DNA from: an uncultured Marinilabiliales bacterium
Lineage (GTDB): Bacteria; Bacteroidota; Bacteroidia; Bacteroidales; BM520
Assembly (NCBI GenBank): GCA_937877575.1
Contig: CALFIZ010000247.1
Location: forward strand, 1-20,354
Direction: 5' to 3'
DNA length: 20,354 nt
The position numbers were made by a program, and so were the translations under genes. The notes under the pieces were generated by a model, which did not search any database, was not told the DNA's origin, and saw only the letters and a list, made by a program, of their open reading frames with translations. Positions 15,593 to 20,354 of this stretch are shown one piece after another; position 1 is the stretch's first letter; each line of letters starts with the position of its first letter.

Positions 15593-15627
15593 TTGAACGT
15601 CTTATTAAAAAAAATGTTGTACATTTG
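15593..15627 (+). promoter_or_regulatory. Putative promoter of the T9SS cargo pair
   Basis: TACATTTG (15620-15627) matches the TAnnTTTG -7 consensus, with a TTG at 15593-15595 that is 24 bases upstream, slightly wider than the usual spacing. The ATG at 15679 lies 51 bases further on, after an A-rich leader without a Shine-Dalgarno sequence, as is common in Bacteroidetes. Confidence 0.5.
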
Positions 15628-15678
15628 TATTTTCAAGAAATTTATGAATTGGAATCATTAGAAATATTAAAATAGCTT

Positions 15679-18600
15679 ATGAAAAACAGACAGTTACACT
15701 TAAAACCATTGGCAATTACAGCTGTAATTGCATTGTTTCTTTCATCGACTGCATTCATTGCAGGCAACGCAAGAAACACATTTGGTAACAAATCCGTCAA
15801 CAACGTGAAGGCGGAGAATGAGTATTTGGCTTCACTAAGAGCAAACCCTGTCACGGGCACCATAGATGCTGCCGATTATCAGAGGGCTCTGAAGGAAGCG
15901 AGAAGGCTCGGCAAAGAGTCATCGCTGAAAGGCACGGCAGCTGATTTGACATGGGAGTCATGCGGTCCGGACGATCTCGCAGGCAGAATGAGATCCATTG
16001 TTTCCTATAAGGGGTACTGGTATGCGGGCAGTCCTGACGGCGGTATATGGAGAACCCCGTTCAACGCTTCATCTTCCAACAATTTCGTTTGGACAAAGGT
16101 TGACACTGATGTTTACAATGTCAGCTGCATGTATGTTGACGGCAATACTCTTTACGTTGGAACAGGTGAAGACTTCAGTTCAGAAGACTTCAATCTTCTT
16201 CCGGGATTCAAGGGTACAGGACTCTACAAAACCACCGATGGTACAACATTCACATTAGTTGATGGCACTGACGGATGGTTCTATATCAGCAAAATCGCTG
16301 TTATGGGTTCCACTGTCTATGTTGCAACATCCGACGGCCTCATGAAATCAGCAGACGGTTCGACATGGACAACTGTCATCGAAGGCAACTGCCAGGATGT
16401 AACAGCATCAAGCAGCAGAGTGCTTGCCTATGTTAACGGCAGCGCCCACCTCTCAACCGACGGCACCAACTTCACGGACATCTCCACCGATGAAGACGGC
16501 AAACTTCCTTCAAGCACATACGTGGGAAGAATCACTTTCGCCATAGCCCCGTCAGACAACAGCATCATCTATGCCACTGCGATATACGGAGTTGACATTG
16601 AAGCCACCAAGACATACAACGAATACGGCACCCTGTACAACATCTACCGTTCCGAAGACGGCGGCTCCACATGGCACGTCATCGGCTCAGGCGACGGTTG
16701 GACAATGTTCTACGTTTTCAACGGCAACGGCCTGTATGCAACCGCAATGACCGTTGACCCGACAAATCCGGACAGAGTGTTCATCGGCGGTATGGACCTT
16801 TGGGAAGGCACAAAGGTTCCGGGTAACGACATATTCCAATGGACACAGAGAACCTCAGCGGAAAACTCAACATCCCAGGCTTACGTTCCCCAGAACCATT
16901 TCCAGTACATGTTTGTACCATTTATCGTCGGATACGGTGAAGTCATAACCATCGCTTGTGAAAACGGCATCTACCTGTCCTACAGGCTCGGTGCCATCTC
17001 AAGAAGCACTTCCTGCAACATCAACCTCATCACCAGCCAGTTCTACACCGTAGCTGCTGACTATGCAGGAACTGCAATGGGTGGCAGCCAGGGCAACGGT
17101 ACAGTTGTCATCAACAAATCAAGCTACACCGGCAAATCCGGCAGCAACTACCATATAACACTCGGAAGCCTCACCGGTAATGACTATACCTTTAATAATA
17201 TAGGCGGATACTGCCATTATTCAATGATTTATCCGAATGCAAAATACGTTTCCATCAACGGTAATATCGACCTTAAGGACGAATCACAGACCGCATACGC
17301 AGATTTCAGTGGCAACCAGACACTCATACTCTACCGCCACGACGGTCAGTACCCGCAGGATATCTCCTATTGGTACAGCAGTGACTACTACAAGGCAATA
17401 GAAGACAGTGCAGGCTACATAGCTCCGTCTATCTTATGGGAAGACTTTGATTGGGAATACAACACAGATGTTGTAACCTATTCGGACACCATTTATCATT
17501 ATGCAGGCGATACAATATACGCTGCAAGTAACAATGCCAACTATCCTATTCCTTATGTACTTGACCAAGACCTTCCTACAGGTAGCGAAATCGAAGTTGA
17601 AGACCATGTCGCATCAAGATTCTTCGTGGGTGTGAAGAACCTGATATTCATGACAAAGTACGCTTCAAACTTCAACATCGACTTCCAGACAAGCAGCCCT
17701 TGGTGGATTATCTCCGCAAGAGATGTCAACGGCGTTACAGGCACACCACAGTGTATGGCTGTATCTAAAGACTGCAACTATCTGTACGTCGGTACCCAAG
17801 AAGGCAAACTCTACAAGATTTCAAACCTCGCGTACGCACAAGATGAAACCACAGCACGTGTTTGCACCTACAATGCGGCATTCTCAACCTGCACGCCTAA
17901 TCCTTATTGCGTTGTCAACACCACAGAACTCAATATCCCTTCAAACGGACGTACTATAACCTCCATTACAGTAAACCCTGAAAATCCTGATATAGTTGTA
18001 GTGACGTTGGGCAACTACGGATATGACGACTACATTTACATGACAACAAACGCACGCACCCAGAATCCTACTTTCACACAAGTTCCATTCTCAGTGGATT
18101 CACCTGTCTATACAGCAACCTTCATTGAAAACAGCGAAGACCTTCCTAACTACCTCCTCATAGGTACTGATTTCGGCGTCTTCCAAAACACTGATGTTGT
18201 AAACGGCGGCGAATTTGTAAAGCAGGACAACGGTATGGGTGAAGTTCCTGTGTTCATGATCAGACAACAGAACGTCAACACCCCTAAAGACGCAAACGGC
18301 AACTACAGACCTACATATTGCACTGATTTTGAAGCAGAAGAAACCGATACGGTTTATATCACTTCCTATCGTAACATCTACGCTGCAACATACGGCGGAG
18401 GTCTCTTTGAATGCACCGCATTCAACGAACAAAACAAAAACATTGATACCCCGACAGGCATCAACAATTACTCAAACACTTCCAAGAACAGCGTATCGGT
18501 TTATCCGAACCCTGTATCCGACTATGCTAATATTAATATCTCCACAGCTGCTGACACAAATGTTGAAATCAGCATTTACAATGTGAACGGTTCCCTCATA

Positions 18601-18738
18601 GAATCATTCATACGCTACAGCAGCAATGGCACTATCAACTGCCAAATTAACACCGCTGACTTCCCAATGGGTACTTACATTGTTAAAGTCAATACAGTCA
18701 ATGGTACTACATCATCAAAATTCATTGTCGTTAAATAA
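15679..18738 (+). CDS. Secreted Asp-box beta-propeller protein with T9SS type A sorting domain
   Basis: The 1019-residue protein opens with a signal peptide (about 1-29, hydrophobic ALITAV-like core to STAFIAG). A region beginning WESCGPDDLAGRMRSIV (92-108) leads into a beta-propeller of the sortilin/BNR class. Asp-box-type repeats are visible at about 185-193 (KTTDGTTFT), 223-231 (KSADGSTWT), 258-266 (LSTDGTNFT) and 323-332 (YRSEDGGSTW). The last 83 residues (937-1019), starting SVSVYPNPVSDYANI and ending SSKFIVVK, form a T9SS type A C-terminal sorting domain, so the protein should cross the outer membrane by the Por system and be surface-attached or released. The catalytic residues of a sialidase are not evident, so I do not call an enzyme; binding to glycans, protein or peptides is possible. 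It starts an apparent two-gene unit. Confidence 0.85.
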   Translation: MKNRQLHLKPLAITAVIALFLSSTAFIAGNARNTFGNKSVNNVKAENEYLASLRANPVTGTIDAADYQRALKEARRLGKESSLKGTAADLTWESCGPDDLAGRMRSIVSYKGYWYAGSPDGGIWRTPFNASSSNNFVWTKVDTDVYNVSCMYVDGNTLYVGTGEDFSSEDFNLLPGFKGTGLYKTTDGTTFTLVDGTDGWFYISKIAVMGSTVYVATSDGLMKSADGSTWTTVIEGNCQDVTASSSRVLAYVNGSAHLSTDGTNFTDISTDEDGKLPSSTYVGRITFAIAPSDNSIIYATAIYGVDIEATKTYNEYGTLYNIYRSEDGGSTWHVIGSGDGWTMFYVFNGNGLYATAMTVDPTNPDRVFIGGMDLWEGTKVPGNDIFQWTQRTSAENSTSQAYVPQNHFQYMFVPFIVGYGEVITIACENGIYLSYRLGAISRSTSCNINLITSQFYTVAADYAGTAMGGSQGNGTVVINKSSYTGKSGSNYHITLGSLTGNDYTFNNIGGYCHYSMIYPNAKYVSINGNIDLKDESQTAYADFSGNQTLILYRHDGQYPQDISYWYSSDYYKAIEDSAGYIAPSILWEDFDWEYNTDVVTYSDTIYHYAGDTIYAASNNANYPIPYVLDQDLPTGSEIEVEDHVASRFFVGVKNLIFMTKYASNFNIDFQTSSPWWIISARDVNGVTGTPQCMAVSKDCNYLYVGTQEGKLYKISNLAYAQDETTARVCTYNAAFSTCTPNPYCVVNTTELNIPSNGRTITSITVNPENPDIVVVTLGNYGYDDYIYMTTNARTQNPTFTQVPFSVDSPVYTATFIENSEDLPNYLLIGTDFGVFQNTDVVNGGEFVKQDNGMGEVPVFMIRQQNVNTPKDANGNYRPTYCTDFEAEETDTVYITSYRNIYAATYGGGLFECTAFNEQNKNIDTPTGINNYSNTSKNSVSVYPNPVSDYANINISTAADTNVEISIYNVNGSLIESFIRYSSNGTINCQINTADFPMGTYIVKVNTVNGTTSSKFIVVK

Positions 18739-18756
18739 TTAATTAAGTAGTTGAAA

Positions 18757-20325
18757 ATGAAAAATATAATTACAATATTCTGCGCTTTGTTATTAAGCGT
18801 GTCACTTATCGCCCAAAACCGTGCATACAAACCGGAACTTAATTCACCGGCAAACGAGTCTGTGGATATGATGATAGTTACCCTTCTCGACTGGAATCCA
18901 ATCGCAGGTTATCTCAATATCCACTATGAACTCCAACTTGCCGACAACACAGCCTTCAACAACCCCGTCGAAATAGAAAGTGTTGAAACTGCAGTTTATA
19001 CCCCGACATTAAAATTCAACTCAACCTATTATTGGAGAGTAAGAGCCATAGATGATGACCCTGCAACTCCTATCAGTGACTGGAGTGATGTATGGTCATT
19101 CACCACATTCGCAACAGTGGTGCTGACAACTCCTCAAAACAACTTGAACGCAGCCCAATCACCTCGTCCGATACTCAAATGGAAAACCGTCACTAACAGT
19201 GAGAACTTCCGCGGAATAGAAAAATTCGAAATCAAATATTCCACCAATGAAGACATGTCGGATGCTGTCACAAAATTCGTTGACTATACCGGCAAGAACA
19301 ATACCTCAATAACCGCTCAGGATACATTGTTCAATCTTACCTTCGGCCAGATTTACTATTGGGATGTAAGAGCATATAATGATGCTGACGGCGATTTTGA
19401 ATCCGTATCAGACTGGACTAATTCACCTTATAAGTTCATCGTTATCAATGAGCCTACTCTCAACAAACCTACTCTGAAGAAAAATGTTGATGTTGACCCT
19501 GATGTGTCTCTCGAACTGAAAAGCGAATACATACCTGTCAAGTATGAATTCCAAATCGCCTATGACACATTGTTCTCCAGCACAAGCCTTATTGTAGATG
19601 AACTGTCATCAACCAAAACCTTCTCCGCTCCATCTTTGGAATTCGGTGAAACATACTATTGGAGAGCACGCCATTCTTACGAAAACGCTGTATCCGATTG
19701 GTCATACACCGACAATCAGGTTTGGTGGTTCCAAGTAATCTCCCAACCGGAACTTAAAGCTCCGAAAAACGGTGTTGCAGTTGGCGCTAACGGCGTACTG
19801 ACATGGTCTAAGATTTCCACCTGCGACGTTTACTATGTGGCAATATCCACAAGCAGCGACTTCCCTAACGTTGACACCCTCACACGTATCTATGAATACA
19901 AGCCTGTGACAACCAACATCCAGTCATTCAGCCTTGCAAAAGCTTCAAGCATCGTGAGCGGTGCAGGAACCTACTATTGGAAGGTAATGGGTTCTCACAA
20001 GAATTTCAAGGATGAAACCGAAAACACTGAATGGAGTGAAACGAGAAATTTCGTCTATAACCCGACAGGCATTAACGACTATAATCCTTTGAAACTCTCC
20101 GTTTATCCTAACCCAAGCCACGGAAACATTACCATTGAGGTTGACAACAATGTACAGTCCGCATTGGTCACCATCTATGACCTGGTGGGAAAAGTCAAAT
20201 TCTGTGAATATGTTGACTTTAACGGCAGCAGCCGCGAAATCAGCGTGGCTCTCGACAAAGGCTTATATATCCTTGAAGTCAACAACAACGGAGTAAAATC
20301 CAACAAGAAAATCACAATTCAATAA
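18757..20325 (+). CDS. Secreted protein with four fibronectin-III-like repeats and T9SS type A sorting domain
   Basis: The ATG at 18757 gives 522 residues and opens directly with a signal peptide (MKNIITIFCALLLSVSLIAQ, cleavage before or after Gln); a TTG at 18751 would add two residues. Four repeats of roughly 100 residues follow, each marked near its end by an aromatic triplet in a beta-strand: YYWRVRA (91-97), YYWDVRA (200-206), YYWRARH (300-306), YYWKVMG (406-412), the first three followed by an SDW. This is the fibronectin-III/Ig-like surface-protein pattern. Residues 445-522 (LSVYPNPSHGNITIEV to NKKITIQ) are the T9SS sorting domain. It lies 18 bases after the Asp-box protein and shares its PTGIN linker before the sorting domain, so the pair is probably co-transcribed and co-exported. 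An adhesive or scaffolding role is a guess. The last bases of the window (20346-20354) may begin a terminator. Confidence 0.85.
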   Translation: MKNIITIFCALLLSVSLIAQNRAYKPELNSPANESVDMMIVTLLDWNPIAGYLNIHYELQLADNTAFNNPVEIESVETAVYTPTLKFNSTYYWRVRAIDDDPATPISDWSDVWSFTTFATVVLTTPQNNLNAAQSPRPILKWKTVTNSENFRGIEKFEIKYSTNEDMSDAVTKFVDYTGKNNTSITAQDTLFNLTFGQIYYWDVRAYNDADGDFESVSDWTNSPYKFIVINEPTLNKPTLKKNVDVDPDVSLELKSEYIPVKYEFQIAYDTLFSSTSLIVDELSSTKTFSAPSLEFGETYYWRARHSYENAVSDWSYTDNQVWWFQVISQPELKAPKNGVAVGANGVLTWSKISTCDVYYVAISTSSDFPNVDTLTRIYEYKPVTTNIQSFSLAKASSIVSGAGTYYWKVMGSHKNFKDETENTEWSETRNFVYNPTGINDYNPLKLSVYPNPSHGNITIEVDNNVQSALVTIYDLVGKVKFCEYVDFNGSSREISVALDKGLYILEVNNNGVKSNKKITIQ

Positions 20326-20354
20326 TATCAAGTGATTGCACAAATAAAAAAGGC

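Larger units (their letters stand above)
15451..15678. other. Divergent intergenic region between moxR and the T9SS cargo pair
   Basis: These 228 bases are the longest gene-free stretch of the window. They are AT-rich and hold the two back-to-back putative promoters given as separate entries. I see no RNA gene, riboswitch-like fold or strong inverted repeat. Confidence 0.7.

Noticed and set aside
18100..18432. Minus-strand open frame within the Asp-box protein gene.
   Set aside because: It has no promoter, no operon context and no family motif, and overlaps a well-supported secreted protein.
15679..18738. Sialidase function for the large secreted protein, on the basis of its Asp boxes.
   Set aside because: Asp boxes are structural and occur in many propellers; I do not see the arginine triad or the FRIP motif of sialidases.

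Overview
The window looks like a chromosomal segment of a Bacteroidetes bacterium, probably of the order Bacteroidales. The grounds are a complete moxR-DUF58-batABCDE aerotolerance-type operon, two proteins with C-terminal type IX secretion (T9SS type A) sorting domains, signal peptides ending in Ala-Gln, no consistent Shine-Dalgarno sequences, promoter-like TAnnTTTG boxes, and lipid A/Kdo genes of a Gram-negative envelope. I see no tRNA, rRNA, CRISPR array, transposase or phage gene, and no gene-free stretch longer than 300 bases (the longest is 15451-15678).

Layout. 1-948 (+): 5'-truncated SDR-type L-threonine 3-dehydrogenase, ending at a bidirectional hairpin terminator (967-994) shared with the convergent lpxB. 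979-4233 (-): rpmH, kdsC, maf, surE, lpxB in transcription order, tightly packed. lpxB carries a one-base frameshift near 1843. 4312-6924 (-): dnaN then pepD, probably one unit with its own promoter near 7010. 7058-15450 (-): an eight-gene Bat operon in the order moxR, DUF58, a membrane-anchored protein with a BatD-like cytoplasmic domain, batA, batB, batC, batD, batE, with gaps of 21 bases or less and one overlap. 15451-15678: divergent promoter region. 15679-20325 (+): two secreted T9SS cargo proteins, a large Asp-box beta-propeller protein and a protein with four roughly 100-residue fibronectin-III-like repeats, 18 bases apart.

How the genes work together. KdsC and LpxB belong to Kdo and lipid A synthesis, while SurE and Maf are housekeeping nucleotide phosphatases/pyrophosphatases. 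The Bat operon encodes a cytoplasmic MoxR AAA+ ATPase, a soluble DUF58 protein, two membrane-anchored von Willebrand A proteins with intact MIDAS motifs, and TPR and beta-rich periplasmic partners. This is consistent with a MoxR-driven envelope complex whose exact substrate is not known. The two T9SS proteins are presumably exported and displayed or released at the cell surface; their function cannot be read from sequence.

I do not see a clearly new system. The best leads are the lpxB frameshift, the domain shared by BatD and the 338-residue operon protein, the slippage-prone glutamine repeat in batC, and the uncharacterised T9SS cargo pair.
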